Below are positions 18,506 through 29,272 of a stretch of 64,000 bases of DNA, in pieces (positions within the stretch are counted from its first letter, which is position 1; each line of letters opens with the position of its first letter). The position numbers and the translations under genes are program-made. The stretch comes from Pelagibacteraceae bacterium AG-325-E08. GTDB lineage: Bacteria; Pseudomonadota; Alphaproteobacteria; Pelagibacterales; Pelagibacteraceae. The stretch spans positions 62,001 to 126,000 of the forward strand of contig QBYE01000001.1 of assembly GCA_003282985.1 (NCBI GenBank), read 5' to 3'. The notes beneath the pieces are model-generated. The model was given only the letters and a program-made list of their open reading frames with translations, was not told where the DNA came from and searched no databases.

Positions 18506-19351
18506 TTAAGCTTGCGATCTTTTGAAACAGTCAATGGTGTTTTTAAGTAAACATGCAATTGTCATAGGGCCCACTCCACCTGGCACAGGTGTCAATGCTT
18601 TTGCATTTTTTGAAACTTCCTCGAAAGCTACATCGCCTACAATTCCTTTGTCAGTTTTATTTATACCAACATCAATAACTATTGTATCTTTCTTGACCCA
18701 ATCACCTTTAACAAGTTCTGGAATTCCAACTGCAGCAACGATAATGTCTGCCTCTAAACACTCTGCTTTTAAATCTTTTGTTTTTGAATGAGTGATAGTT
18801 ACTGTACAATTTTCTTTTAAAAGAAGTTGAGTCATTGGCTTACCATTAAGGTTTGACCTTCCAATAATAACTGCTTTTTTTCCATTCAAATTTGGTTCAA
18901 TTTTTTTTATTAACAAATAACATCCCAAAGGTGTGCAGGGTATTGAACTTTCATAACCCGATGAAAGATTACCAACATTCATTGGATGAAAACCATCGAC
19001 ATCTTTTGTAGGGTTAATAGCTTCAATGATTTTTTGCTTATCAATATGTTTTGGTAGTGGTAATTGAACTAAAATTCCAGAAACTGTCTCATCATTATTT
19101 AATTCATCAATTTTATTTAATATCGTTTTCTCCTCAACTGTATCTGGATACTTGATTACATCTGATTTTAATCCAACTTCATTAGCTGATTTTTCTTTGT
19201 TTCGAACATAAATTTGACTTGGTGTTAAATCACCAATTAAAATTACCGTTAAGCCCGGTACTTTATTATATTTAGTCTTAAGGTCAGAAACTTCTTTTTT
19301 AAGTTTCTCTCTAAGTTCTGCTGCAGCTTTTTTTCCATCAATTAAAATCAT
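18506..19351 (-). CDS. folD: Bifunctional methylenetetrahydrofolate dehydrogenase/cyclohydrolase
   Basis: PGLTVILIGDLTPSQIYVRNKEK, GILVQLPLPKHI, VIIGRSNLNGKPM, TPVPGGVGPMT. Start set at MILIDGKK rather than the longer ORF start. Confidence 0.96.
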   Translation of the reverse strand: MILIDGKKAAAELREKLKKEVSDLKTKYNKVPGLTVILIGDLTPSQIYVRNKEKSANEVGLKSDVIKYPDTVEEKTILNKIDELNNDETVSGILVQLPLPKHIDKQKIIEAINPTKDVDGFHPMNVGNLSSGYESSIPCTPLGCYLLIKKIEPNLNGKKAVIIGRSNLNGKPMTQLLLKENCTVTITHSKTKDLKAECLEADIIVAAVGIPELVKGDWVKKDTIVIDVGINKTDKGIVGDVAFEEVSKNAKALTPVPGGVGPMTIACLLKNTIDCFKRSQA

Positions 19352-19356
19352 ATAAT

Positions 19357-19647
19357 TTAGAATATCATTGGTGCGATGTAGAGCTTCATACACATTTCTA
19401 TAAACCAAATCAATAAGAGTAAAATTATAGGAGAAATGTCTAACGAACCTAAATTGGGTAAAAAACGTCTAATTTTATTTAATATAGGATCAGTTAAACG
19501 ATAACTGAATTCTAAAATAGAATAAACAAACCTATTTTGAGTATTTAAAATATTAAAAGCTATAAGCCAGCTCACAATAACGTTTGCAATGACAACATAG
19601 GAGTAAAGTTTAAGTATTTGTAAAGCTAAATAAAAAATAGCTATCAT
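19357..19647 (-). CDS. YggT family membrane protein
   Basis: Short two-TM protein with RLTDPILNKIRRFLPNLGSLDISPIILLLLIWF. Confidence 0.88.
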   Translation of the reverse strand: MIAIFYLALQILKLYSYVVIANVIVSWLIAFNILNTQNRFVYSILEFSYRLTDPILNKIRRFLPNLGSLDISPIILLLLIWFIEMCMKLYIAPMIF

Positions 19648-20729
19648 TTTTTCTCAATATAAATTGAAGAGCTCGGGAATGCGAATGAAGCTTTATTATT
19701 TTCTACAATTTGTTTAATTGCTATTGCTAATTTTTCCTTAACTGAAAGCCAATCATTCCAACTATTTGAATTAGTAAAACAACGAACATACATGTCAATT
19801 GAGCTATCAGAAAATTTATCAACTCTTACAGCAATTCCTATACTTGTATTAAAATCTTCACTTTTATTAATATGCTCTTCAATTTGATTTCTGATAGTTT
19901 TTAATTGATCTACTGTCGTGTCATATTGCAAAGTAATAATCCAGCTTATTAACCAATTTGAAGTTTCACTAACATTTACAACTGCATTCTCTGCAAATTG
20001 AAAATTTGGAATTATTGCTAGAGATTTATCAAATTTCCTAATTGTTGTTGAGCGAAAACCAATTTTTTCAACTATACCCTCGATTATTCCTTCAACTGAT
20101 ATCCAATCACCAATTTTAAATCTTTTTTCAACAAGAACTAAAATTCCTGAAATTAAATTTTTAAACAAATCTTGAGCCCCTAACGCAACAGCAACACCAA
20201 ATAAACCTAATCCAGCTATAATTGGTCCAATCTTTATTCCCCATAATTCTAAGACCGCTGCAAGTCCTAAGATAAATATTAATATTTTTAGGGATTTAAT
20301 TATCCATCCAATTAATTCTCTTGTTAAAATTTTATCAAGACCACTTAAGATATATGAAACTGGCTCTATAATCTGATGGATAACCCAAAAAATTAAAATG
20401 GTAATCAAAGTTCTGTTGATAGTATCTACAACTTCCCTGCCTTCCATAGAAAAAGTCATGTAATAACTAGCTATAAAAAAACCTAGCACTATTGGTAGAA
20501 ATCTTGCTGGACCGATTAATGCTGAAACAAAAGTATCATCCAATTTGTTAGTAGTTCTTTTTGAAATAATTTCTAATTTTTTAATTATAAGTTTACTAAT
20601 TATCCCTCTAAAGATAAGAAAAATTAAAAAAATTCCAATTCCAATTAATATTTGAAAAATATCAACACCTAAAATGCCTTTATTCCATACAGATAAAAAG
20701 ATATCAGAAAAATTATTTATTATTTCCAT
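19644..20729 (-). CDS. Mechanosensitive ion channel family protein (MscS)
   Basis: GLGLFGVAVALGAQDLFKNLISGILVLVEKRFKIGDWI motif. Confidence 0.92.
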   Translation of the reverse strand: MEIINNFSDIFLSVWNKGILGVDIFQILIGIGIFLIFLIFRGIISKLIIKKLEIISKRTTNKLDDTFVSALIGPARFLPIVLGFFIASYYMTFSMEGREVVDTINRTLITILIFWVIHQIIEPVSYILSGLDKILTRELIGWIIKSLKILIFILGLAAVLELWGIKIGPIIAGLGLFGVAVALGAQDLFKNLISGILVLVEKRFKIGDWISVEGIIEGIVEKIGFRSTTIRKFDKSLAIIPNFQFAENAVVNVSETSNWLISWIITLQYDTTVDQLKTIRNQIEEHINKSEDFNTSIGIAVRVDKFSDSSIDMYVRCFTNSNSWNDWLSVKEKLAIAIKQIVENNKASFAFPSSSIYIEKK

Positions 20730-20731
20730 AA

Positions 20732-21430
20732 TTAAATTTTATATAACAAAAACTCTTCTTCTCCAGGATTAAAAAGAAAAATTTTTTTCCACTTGATTTC
20801 ATTCAATATTGTTGAGGTTTTCTCTCCAATACACATTAAATTAGTGTTCATCCAAAGACTTTCTAATTGGTAAATTTTTATAATGTTAAGAAAACTAGAA
20901 GCACTATTTTGTGAGTAAATATAGACTATATCAGGTATTTTTAACTTTAATTCATCAATAAATCTTTCCTCAAATTTTTCGATAGGACTTGCTCTATAGT
21001 TAATAACTCTTTTGATATTGTAACCTTCTTCCTTTAATTGATGATCAAGGTCAATAGACACTATTTCTCCACTTATATAAATTAATTTTCCATCTTTTTT
21101 ATCAAAATTTTGTAAAATCAATTCTTTTAAATTTTCTACATTTCCTCCTGCTGCAATAACATTTTGAAAACCAACACCTCTTGCTTTTTTTTCTGTAGCA
21201 CTTCCAACGCAAAAGCATAACATTTTTTTTTCAATTTCTTTTAAATCTAAAAATTTAATAGCATTAGCGCTTGTAAAAATAATTCCTTTGTAATCTGAAA
21301 AATTTATCTCTCCATAATTTACTTTGTTCACACTCAGTAAAGGAAGATGAGAAACTTGATGACCTAAAGATTGAAATTTCGATATTATTTCTGAACAATC
21401 TTCTATAGGTCTAGTTAGTAATATGTGCAT
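20732..21430 (-). CDS. hemD: Uroporphyrinogen-III synthase
   Basis: MHILLTRP..., GIIFTSANAIKFL, CVGSATEKKARGVGF; adjacent to hemC. Confidence 0.88.
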   Translation of the reverse strand: MHILLTRPIEDCSEIISKFQSLGHQVSHLPLLSVNKVNYGEINFSDYKGIIFTSANAIKFLDLKEIEKKMLCFCVGSATEKKARGVGFQNVIAAGGNVENLKELILQNFDKKDGKLIYISGEIVSIDLDHQLKEEGYNIKRVINYRASPIEKFEERFIDELKLKIPDIVYIYSQNSASSFLNIIKIYQLESLWMNTNLMCIGEKTSTILNEIKWKKIFLFNPGEEEFLLYKI

Positions 21431-21431
21431 A

Positions 21432-22349
21432 TTATATTTTATAAGAATTTTTTGATTTTTGTTTTAAAATTGTACCAATTTCTGTTCCAATTTTTTTATA
21501 TTCATCAATTTTACCAGTTTTTTTTTCATAAAATCTAAGTGAGCCATCTAAGGAAAAAAGTTCTGCTTCTAGAGTAATATGATCTCCATTTATTTTAGAA
21601 TGAGCACCTATTGCAGTCTCGCAATCTCCTTCCAAAATTTTTAAAATGTTTCTTTCTGCATGTGCTCTTTTATAAGTTTCTAGATGATTAATTTTTTTTA
21701 AAATAGATGCTATATCTTTATCTTCATCTCTACACTGCAACGCAATAATTCCTTGTCCAACACTAGGAATAATTTCTTCAGCTGTAAAAATTTCGGAAAT
21801 TTCATTTTCATAGTTTAAATATTTTATTCCAGCATAAGATAGTATTATTGCATCATAAATTCCTTCTTTTAATTTTTTTATTCTAGTATCAACATTTCCT
21901 CTTATAAGTTTGCATTCAATATCTGGTCTAATTTTTTTTATCTGAAATTCCCTTCTATAAGATGAAGTTCCAATAATTGATTTTAAATTTAATTCTTTAA
22001 GTTTTTTTTTATTATTAGTTATTAAAATTTCTCTAGGATCATTTCTTTCTAAGAATGTATCTGTTATAAGTCCATCTGTTTCAATCGCTGGCATATCTTT
22101 AAGTGCATGGACAGCTATATCAATATTATTATCTTTAAGTTCCTTTTCAATATTACTAGAAAATAAACCTTTCCCTCCTACATCAGATAACCTGGTGTCA
22201 TGAATTTGATCACCCTTAGTTGTTATAGATTTGATAATAATGTCCCCATCAACTAAGTTAGTATTTTCAATAATTTTATCTTTAGCCTTTTGAGCATAAA
22301 GTAATGCTAACTTACTACCTCTTGATCCAATTGTTATTCTTTTATTCAT
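21432..22349 (-). CDS. hemC: Hydroxymethylbilane synthase
   Basis: ITIGSRGSKLALLYAQ, HALKDMPA, GTSSYRREFQIK, EGDCETAIGAHS. Confidence 0.97.
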   Translation of the reverse strand: MNKRITIGSRGSKLALLYAQKAKDKIIENTNLVDGDIIIKSITTKGDQIHDTRLSDVGGKGLFSSNIEKELKDNNIDIAVHALKDMPAIETDGLITDTFLERNDPREILITNNKKKLKELNLKSIIGTSSYRREFQIKKIRPDIECKLIRGNVDTRIKKLKEGIYDAIILSYAGIKYLNYENEISEIFTAEEIIPSVGQGIIALQCRDEDKDIASILKKINHLETYKRAHAERNILKILEGDCETAIGAHSKINGDHITLEAELFSLDGSLRFYEKKTGKIDEYKKIGTEIGTILKQKSKNSYKI

Positions 22350-22405
22350 AAAAAAATTTATTTCTTACTTGTATTGGGATTGTACAATTATTAAAAACTA
22401 TTTGA

Positions 22406-23479
22406 ATGAGCAAAAAACCCTTAATTCTTGGAATAGAATCAAGCTGTGATGAAACAGCTGCTTCATTAATAACTGAAAATGAGGAAGGGATGCCAATAGT
22501 TTTAAGTAACATTATTTCTAGCCAAATAGACATACATAAAGAGTTTGGTGGGGTTGTTCCAGAGCTAGCAGCACGCTCACACATTGAAAAGATAGATTGG
22601 ATTGTTAAAAAAGCGATAGATGAGAGTGGTAGAAGTATTAAAGAGATAGATGCTGTAGCTTCAACTGCAGGACCTGGTTTAATCGTATGTTTATCAGTAG
22701 GCCTAAGTTTTGGGAAAGCTTTTGCTTCAACAATTAACAAACCATTTATTGCTGTAAATCATTTAGAAGGTCACGCTTTGAGTCCAAAATTAAATTCAAA
22801 AATTAATTATCCATACCTTTTATTATTAATTTCAGGAGGTCATTCACAATACTTAAGTGTTCAGAACTTAGGAAAATATAAAAGATTAGGAACAACTATT
22901 GACGACGCATTAGGTGAAGCATTCGATAAAACTGCAAAACTTTTAGGAATTGAATTTCCTGGTGGACCTCAGATTGAAGTTTTTGCTGAAAAGGGTGATC
23001 CAAATAAATATGAATTACCAAAACCAATTTTTAATAAAGGTGGATGTAATTTATCTTTTGCAGGACTTAAAACAGCAATTTTAAAGATAAGTAAGACAAT
23101 TAATACAGAACAAGAGAAATTTGATTTAGCAGCATCTTTTCAAAAAACTATTGAGGATATTTTATATAAAAAAACTAAAATTGCTTTTAATGAGTTTGAA
23201 AAACTTAACAATCTACAAGAAAAAAAATTTGTAGTTGCAGGTGGAGTGGCTGCAAATAAAAAGATTAGATCAATGCTGGTAAACTTATGTATAGAAAAGA
23301 ATTATGAAAGTATTTTTCCTGCAATAGAGTTGTGTGGAGATAATGCTGCGATGATCGCAATGGTTGGTCTAGAAAAATTCAAATTAAAAGAGTTTAGTGA
23401 TTTAGACCATCCTGCAAAACCAAGGTGGCCTTTGGATGAAAAGGCTGCTTTTCTAAAAGGCGCTGGAGTTCAGTTATAA
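22406..23479 (+). CDS. tsaD: tRNA N6-adenosine threonylcarbamoyltransferase
   Basis: LGIESSCDETAASL, GGVVPELAARSHI, HLEGHALSPKL, GGHSQYL. Confidence 0.97.
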   Translation: MSKKPLILGIESSCDETAASLITENEEGMPIVLSNIISSQIDIHKEFGGVVPELAARSHIEKIDWIVKKAIDESGRSIKEIDAVASTAGPGLIVCLSVGLSFGKAFASTINKPFIAVNHLEGHALSPKLNSKINYPYLLLLISGGHSQYLSVQNLGKYKRLGTTIDDALGEAFDKTAKLLGIEFPGGPQIEVFAEKGDPNKYELPKPIFNKGGCNLSFAGLKTAILKISKTINTEQEKFDLAASFQKTIEDILYKKTKIAFNEFEKLNNLQEKKFVVAGGVAANKKIRSMLVNLCIEKNYESIFPAIELCGDNAAMIAMVGLEKFKLKEFSDLDHPAKPRWPLDEKAAFLKGAGVQL

Positions 23480-23892
23480 TGAAATATTGGTTAATGAAAT
23501 CTGAACCAGATGTTTGGTCTATTGAACAACAAATTAAAGCTGGTGCTAAAGGTGCCCCGTGGGATGGTGTCAGAAATTATCAGGCAGCTAAAAATTTAAA
23601 GTCTATGAAAAAAGGAGATCAGTGTTTTTTTTATCATTCTAATATTGGAAAAGAGATAGTTGGAACTGTCCAGGTTACAAAAGAGCATTACATTGATAAA
23701 ACTGATAAATCTGGACGATTTGTTGCTGTAACTGTTAAGTTTTTAAAGAAGTTAGACAAACCAGTTACTCTGGAAGACATCAAGAAAAACAAGGAATTAA
23801 GCCACTTATCCCTCATAAAGCAAAGCCGGCTGTCAGTTATGCCAATAGACTCTAAAAGCTGGAAAATTTTAAATAAGATGAGTAAGATTTAA
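23479..23892 (+). CDS. EVE domain-containing protein
   Basis: MKYWLMKSEPDVWSIEQQ...WDGVRNYQAAKNLKSMKKGDQCFFYHSN. Confidence 0.95.
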   Translation: MKYWLMKSEPDVWSIEQQIKAGAKGAPWDGVRNYQAAKNLKSMKKGDQCFFYHSNIGKEIVGTVQVTKEHYIDKTDKSGRFVAVTVKFLKKLDKPVTLEDIKKNKELSHLSLIKQSRLSVMPIDSKSWKILNKMSKI

Positions 23893-23904
23893 AAAATATT
23901 ATTT

Positions 23905-25998
23905 ATGCCTAAAAAAAAGAAAAAATCTAAAATTAAAAAAAGAAAATCTACAAAAAGAAAAGTTAAAAGTAGAAAAAAAATTCCAAAGAAAAAAAAAGTA
24001 GCAAAGAAAAAATCTAGAATTAAAAGAAAATCTTTAAAGACCAAAAAAAATGATACTTCTTCTCAGGAACTCATTTTTAAAACAAGGCCAGAGTGGATTA
24101 AAGCTAGTTTAGCAAATAAATTTCAATATCAGAATAAATATAATGAGTCGATAAAAAATAATAATGCTTTTTGGAAAAAAGAAGGAAAAAGAATTACCTG
24201 GATAAAACCTTATAAAAAAATTAAAGATGTCAAATATAGCAAGGATGAAGTAAAAATAAAATGGTTCGAAGATGGAACGTTAAATGCTTCTGCAAATTGT
24301 ATTGATAGACATTTAAAAGACAAGAAAGACAAAACAGCAATTATTTGGGTTGGGGATGATCCAAAAGATACTCAAAAAATTTCTTACAAACAACTTCATC
24401 AAAAAGTTTCTAAAGCAGCTAACGGGTTAAAAAAATTAGGGATAAAAAAAGGCGATAGAGTTACAATATATTTAACTATGATTCCTGAGCTAGCAATTTT
24501 AATGTTAGCCTGTGTAAGAATAGGAGCAGTTCATTCAATAATTTTTGGGGGCTTTTCTGCTGAGTCAATATCTGGAAGAGTTAATGATTGTGAGTCTGAA
24601 TATATTATTACTGCTGATGAAGGTGTAAGAGGAGGAAAAACTATTCCTTTAAAAGCCACTACAGATGAAGCATTAAGTAACTGCCCAAATGTAAAAAAAT
24701 GTATTGTTGTTAAAAGAACTGGAAATTATGTTTATTGGAATACTGATAGAGACGTCTGGTATCATGATTTAATAAAAGATGTTCCAGCTCATTGTGAGCC
24801 AGAAGAGATGAGCGCTGAAGATCCATTGTTTATTCTTTATACATCAGGATCGACTGGTAAACCTAAAGGCGTTTTACATACAACAGGTGGTTACATGGTT
24901 TATGCTTCAATGACCCATCAATATATTTTCAATTATAAACCCAAAGATATTTACTGGTGTACTGCTGATATTGGTTGGGTGACAGGACATAGTTATATAA
25001 TTTATGGACCACTCTCTAATGGTGCTACAACAATAATGTTTGAGGGAGTTCCTAATTATCCAGATAGTTCAAGATGGTGGCAAATTGTTGATAAATTTAA
25101 AGTGAATACATTTTATACTGCACCAACAGCTATTAGAGCATTAATGAGAGAGGGAAATGAACCTGTCAATAAAACATCAAGAAAATCACTTAAATTGTTA
25201 GGAACTGTCGGTGAACCCATAAATCCTGAAGCTTGGATGTGGTATTATAAGACAGTAGGAAACTCAAAATGTCCAATAGTGGATACTTGGTGGCAAACTG
25301 AAACAGGAGGAATTTTAATTTCACCACAAACTGGTGCTATCCCTTTAAAACCAGGTTCAGCTACAAAGCCTTTTTATGGAATTAAACCCGTTCTTGTAGA
25401 CAAAGATGGTAAAGAAATAAAAGGAGCTGGTGAAGGAAGATTGTGTATAGCTCAATCATGGCCAGGTCAAATGAGAACTGTTTATGGTGATCACCAAAGA
25501 TTTATAGATACTTATTTTTCACAATTCGATGGAAAATATTTTACTGGTGACGGTTGTAGAAGAGATAAGGATGGATACTATTGGATCACGGGAAGAGTGG
25601 ATGATGTAATTATTGTCTCAGGTCATAATCTAGGTACAGCCGAAATTGAAAGTGCATTTGTTGCCCATCCAAAAGTAGCTGAGGCTGCTGTAGTTGGTTA
25701 TCCTCATGATATCAAAGGTAATGGTTTATATTGTTATGTTACTCTTAATGCAGGGGAAAGTGAAACTGGAGATCTTGAAAGAGAGTTAAAATTATGGGTT
25801 AGAAAACAAATCGGTCCATTAGCAACTCCAGATCTCATACATTTTACTCCTGGTCTTCCTAAAACAAGATCTGGAAAAATAATGAGAAGAATTTTACGAA
25901 AAATTGCCGCTAATGAACAGGATCAATTAGGAGATACCACAACCTTAGCTGATCCTAGCGTAGTTACTAGTTTAGTGGACAATAGAAAGAATACTTAA
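23905..25998 (+). CDS. acs: Acetate--CoA ligase with Lys/Arg-rich N-terminal extension
   Basis: [44 protein letters not shown]; residues 1-48 are a polybasic tail preceding the canonical Acs N-terminus. Confidence 0.96.
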   Translation: MPKKKKKSKIKKRKSTKRKVKSRKKIPKKKKVAKKKSRIKRKSLKTKKNDTSSQELIFKTRPEWIKASLANKFQYQNKYNESIKNNNAFWKKEGKRITWIKPYKKIKDVKYSKDEVKIKWFEDGTLNASANCIDRHLKDKKDKTAIIWVGDDPKDTQKISYKQLHQKVSKAANGLKKLGIKKGDRVTIYLTMIPELAILMLACVRIGAVHSIIFGGFSAESISGRVNDCESEYIITADEGVRGGKTIPLKATTDEALSNCPNVKKCIVVKRTGNYVYWNTDRDVWYHDLIKDVPAHCEPEEMSAEDPLFILYTSGSTGKPKGVLHTTGGYMVYASMTHQYIFNYKPKDIYWCTADIGWVTGHSYIIYGPLSNGATTIMFEGVPNYPDSSRWWQIVDKFKVNTFYTAPTAIRALMREGNEPVNKTSRKSLKLLGTVGEPINPEAWMWYYKTVGNSKCPIVDTWWQTETGGILISPQTGAIPLKPGSATKPFYGIKPVLVDKDGKEIKGAGEGRLCIAQSWPGQMRTVYGDHQRFIDTYFSQFDGKYFTGDGCRRDKDGYYWITGRVDDVIIVSGHNLGTAEIESAFVAHPKVAEAAVVGYPHDIKGNGLYCYVTLNAGESETGDLERELKLWVRKQIGPLATPDLIHFTPGLPKTRSGKIMRRILRKIAANEQDQLGDTTTLADPSVVTSLVDNRKNT

Positions 25999-26618
25999 AA
26001 ACCTAATCTTTCTTTAAATTCTTTTTTAACAACATCCCATTTTAAGATAACTGAATTTAAAACTATTTTTCGATCCAAAGTTTTAAGCTCATCAGCTATA
26101 GGTGCCCATTCATATAATGATAAAGCACTTGAATTAAAAGGAAGGTCATTACAGTATGTGTCCCAATTTATTTTTTGAAGTCTTTCATCAAAATTCTTTT
26201 TTGCATTATCTATAATATCTAATGGCATCTTATTTGAGGTCTCATCATCTAAAATTTTTAAAAAAATTTCTTTTGCCTTGTCAAAATCTTGATAATCTAA
26301 ATTTGCCTTTAAATATGAAAAGGTAAAAAATGTTAGATCTTGCAAAGCAACTGCATAAATATTCCACTTAGCTAGATTTACAGATCCCATGAACTTATCA
26401 TTTTCAAAATGAAGAACATATCTAGTTCCCATTCTTGTTTTTAAATATCCATAAAGAGTGACTTGGCTTACCCATGCAGATTTAGATTGAATAAAACTCT
26501 CTAGTTCATCTAGATCTTTTATTTTGCTCTTGGGTATGAAGGCTCTAAAAAGACCAAAAAGGTAAATTTTAAAGTCATTCCAAGTAAGATCTCTCCAAGT
26601 AAGTTTATATTTTGCCAT
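25995..26618 (-). CDS. Conserved protein of unknown function
   Basis: Long ORF, probable start [16 protein letters not shown]; no family recognised with confidence. Confidence 0.7.
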   Translation of the reverse strand: MAKYKLTWRDLTWNDFKIYLFGLFRAFIPKSKIKDLDELESFIQSKSAWVSQVTLYGYLKTRMGTRYVLHFENDKFMGSVNLAKWNIYAVALQDLTFFTFSYLKANLDYQDFDKAKEIFLKILDDETSNKMPLDIIDNAKKNFDERLQKINWDTYCNDLPFNSSALSLYEWAPIADELKTLDRKIVLNSVILKWDVVKKEFKERLGF

Positions 26619-26743
26619 AAAAAACCAGTATATAATGACCTTATACCTCAAAATCTGCCTAATTTGAGCAATTTTAACACTTTAAATCTCTTTCATAATG
26701 GTTATGGTTTTGGCCAGTTATAACTAAAAAGAGAGAGGTATAA

Positions 26744-27004
26744 ATGTCAAAACAAGCACAACACTGGGAAAAAACCAGAGGATTGTTAATGATGACGTTA
26801 GCAATTTGGTTTGTATTCTCAATTGGCATCTTCTTATTCGGAGCTGAGATGGAGTCTGTAACAGGACCCTTCGGTTATCCTTTGACATATTGGTTTACTT
26901 GTCAGGGATCTCTTGGAATCTTCGTAATCCTAATTTTCTGGTTTGCGAACAGACAAGAAAAAATCGATGAAGAATTCGGCTTTTCAGAAAGAGAGGACGA
27001 CTAA
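26744..27004 (+). CDS. DUF4212 family, small subunit of sodium/solute symporter
   Basis: HWEKTRGLLMMTLAIWFVFSIGIFLFG...GYPLTYWFTCQGSLGIFVILIFWFANRQEKIDEEFGFSE; followed immediately by an SSS transporter. Confidence 0.9.
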   Translation: MSKQAQHWEKTRGLLMMTLAIWFVFSIGIFLFGAEMESVTGPFGYPLTYWFTCQGSLGIFVILIFWFANRQEKIDEEFGFSEREDD

Positions 27005-28818
27005 TGATGAAAGGTAATTTTATAGATAATTTGCCTAAGGTTTATGGAATCTATACAGGAGGTTTTATAGCTTTCATAATCATAATGGCGATCGGTGAGC
27101 AGATGGGTATGACGTCGAAAGCAATCGGAATTTGTTTCGTTGCCTTCACGGTGGCCATCTATGCAATAATCGGTTACATGTCACGGACAATGGCAGCAGA
27201 TGCGTATTACGTTGCTGGAAGACAAGTACCTACCGTATTCAATGGAATGGCTACTGCAGCAGACTGGATGTCTGGTGCATCATTCGTTGCAATGGCAGGT
27301 GGTATTTACTTCAAAGGCTACGGCTATATGGCGCTACTTGTTGGTTGGACCGGTGGTTATGTATTGGTTGCATCATTACTAGCACCATACCTAAGAAAAT
27401 TTGGCTGTTACACAGTTCCAGATTTTATTGGTACAAGATACGGTGGTAATGTTTCAAGGTTAATGGCGGTAATAGTTTTAACTGTTGCTTCATTTACCTA
27501 TGTGACTGCACAAATTAACGCTACAGGTACTATTGCTTCTGTTGCTTTAGATATCCCATTCCAATACGCAGTATATGTTGGACTAGTGAGTATTTTACTT
27601 TGTTCAATGTTAGGTGGTATGAGAGGGGTAACTTGGACACAGGTTGCGCAATACATTGTACTAATTATAGCTTACTTACTTCCAGTGTTCTGGATCAGTA
27701 ACAAAATGGGTGCGGGTTTCTTCCCTCACTTTATGTTAGCTGATGAAGTAGCTAGAATTGGTGAATTAGAACAACAGTTTGGTTTTGTGAAAAACTCTGC
27801 TGCTGATCTTGCAAATGTACCAAAAGGATTAGCTGGAATAACTAAGGCTCACTCAGCGGTAAACGCTACGCCTTGGGCATTTATTTCATTAGCACTTGCA
27901 ATGATGATGGGAACAGCATCATTACCTCACGTGATGATGAGATATTTCACTACTCCAAGTGTAAAAGCAGCTAGAAAATCAGTAGGTTGGTCTTTATTCT
28001 TTATCTTCCTACTTTATTCTTCTGCGCCAATGTTAGCGACTCTATCTAAATTGTCATTGATTGACCCGACACTATCAACAGGTATTATCGGTAAATCAAT
28101 TGCAGAAGTTCAAGCGATAGATTGGTATCAAAACTGGAACCAAGCAAACTTGATGTTTGTAAGCGACTTTAACGGAAATGGAACTCTTGAATTAAACGAG
28201 TTTTTCATGGGTGGTAAAGCCGTTGTGTTAGCAACTCCAGAGATAGCTGGATTACCATATGTAATCTCAGGTCTAGTTGCTGCTGGAGGTATGGCTGCTG
28301 CCATGTCAACAGCGGATGGTTTGATTCTAGCGATTGCAAATGCTTTATCTCATGACTTGTACTACAAGATCATTGATCCAAAAGCAGAAACTGCAAAACG
28401 ACTAGTTGTTGCAAGGGTACTACTTGTAGTAATTGGTTTTGCTGGAGCAACTATTGCGGCAATGGAGATCCAAGGTATCTTAGGTTCAGTAATCTGGGCT
28501 TTTGACTTTGCGATGTCTGGATTGTTCTTCCCACTTGTACTTGGTGTATGGTGGAAGAGAGCTAACAAAGAAGGTGCTATAGCTGGTATGGCTTTAGGTC
28601 TAATTTCAGGTACAGCGTACTTAGTTTGGGTACGAACTGGTGGAAGTGGATTCTTAGGTATTACTCAGTTAACATTTGGTATCTTTGGTTCAGCTGTCAG
28701 CTTAGTATCTATGGTTGTTGTAAGTTTAATTACTTCAGAACCAAGTGCTGCTACGCAAAAAATGGTTGATGAGGTTCGTGTACCGTCAGGTAAAACGATC
28801 CTTGGCAAACAACACTAA
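27004..28818 (+). CDS. Sodium:solute symporter family protein (VC_2705/ActP-like)
   Basis: DAYYVAGRQVPTVFNGMATAADWMSGASFVAMAG, ATASLPHVMMRYFTTP-like motif, many TM helices. Confidence 0.93.
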   Translation: MMKGNFIDNLPKVYGIYTGGFIAFIIIMAIGEQMGMTSKAIGICFVAFTVAIYAIIGYMSRTMAADAYYVAGRQVPTVFNGMATAADWMSGASFVAMAGGIYFKGYGYMALLVGWTGGYVLVASLLAPYLRKFGCYTVPDFIGTRYGGNVSRLMAVIVLTVASFTYVTAQINATGTIASVALDIPFQYAVYVGLVSILLCSMLGGMRGVTWTQVAQYIVLIIAYLLPVFWISNKMGAGFFPHFMLADEVARIGELEQQFGFVKNSAADLANVPKGLAGITKAHSAVNATPWAFISLALAMMMGTASLPHVMMRYFTTPSVKAARKSVGWSLFFIFLLYSSAPMLATLSKLSLIDPTLSTGIIGKSIAEVQAIDWYQNWNQANLMFVSDFNGNGTLELNEFFMGGKAVVLATPEIAGLPYVISGLVAAGGMAAAMSTADGLILAIANALSHDLYYKIIDPKAETAKRLVVARVLLVVIGFAGATIAAMEIQGILGSVIWAFDFAMSGLFFPLVLGVWWKRANKEGAIAGMALGLISGTAYLVWVRTGGSGFLGITQLTFGIFGSAVSLVSMVVVSLITSEPSAATQKMVDEVRVPSGKTILGKQH

Positions 28819-28829
28819 TTAAATCTTTT

Positions 28830-28860
28830 AAAGGGGCGATTAATTTCGCCCCTTTTAATT
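28830..28860 (+). terminator. Rho-independent terminator of the symporter transcript
   Basis: AAAGGGGCGA-TTAATT-TCGCCCCTTT (28830-28839 with 28846-28855) followed by a T-rich tract. Confidence 0.88.
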
Positions 28861-28887
28861 TCTCACTTTTTTCAATATAAATTTAAA

Positions 28888-29244
28888 ATGTCAGCCAACT
28901 TTCACCCTTTAGTTTACATAATTGATTATATTTTTGGAGTAATCATGTGGACATTGATTGGACGGGTTGCAATGAATATCTTCCAAAGAGAGGACTCTCA
29001 GTTTTTTTTTATGAGAGTATTTGTCAAGTTTACCAATCCATTACTTAAAATATTTAAACCTATAACGCCTTCATTTATTATAGGGCCTTTAGTTCCTCTA
29101 TATGTGGCTTGGTTTTTCTTTATGATTAGATTTTACTTAATGCCATGGGTTTTAGGGTATTCTGTGATGGGGATGTTATCATTTCCTTTAGAAAGTGAAA
29201 TTTCGAGACAAATTTACCAATTTTTTAATTCAATTAAATTTTAA
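28888..29244 (+). CDS. YggT-like integral membrane protein
   Basis: FVKFTNPLLKIFKPITPSFIIGPLVPLYVAWFFFMIRFY pattern. Confidence 0.6.
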   Translation: MSANFHPLVYIIDYIFGVIMWTLIGRVAMNIFQREDSQFFFMRVFVKFTNPLLKIFKPITPSFIIGPLVPLYVAWFFFMIRFYLMPWVLGYSVMGMLSFPLESEISRQIYQFFNSIKF

Positions 29245-29272
29245 AAATTGATACTAGTTAATCTAGTTATCA

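Noticed and set aside
26652-26743. Palindromic GTTATAAC and repeats upstream of the DUF4212 gene as a riboswitch
   Set aside because: Only short, AT-rich inverted elements; no stable multi-helix structure seen. More likely promoter DNA.
27132-27449. 105-aa plus-strand ORF in an alternative frame of the symporter
   Set aside because: Out-of-frame shadow ORF with Cys/Trp/Arg-rich, non-protein-like composition inside a confident CDS.
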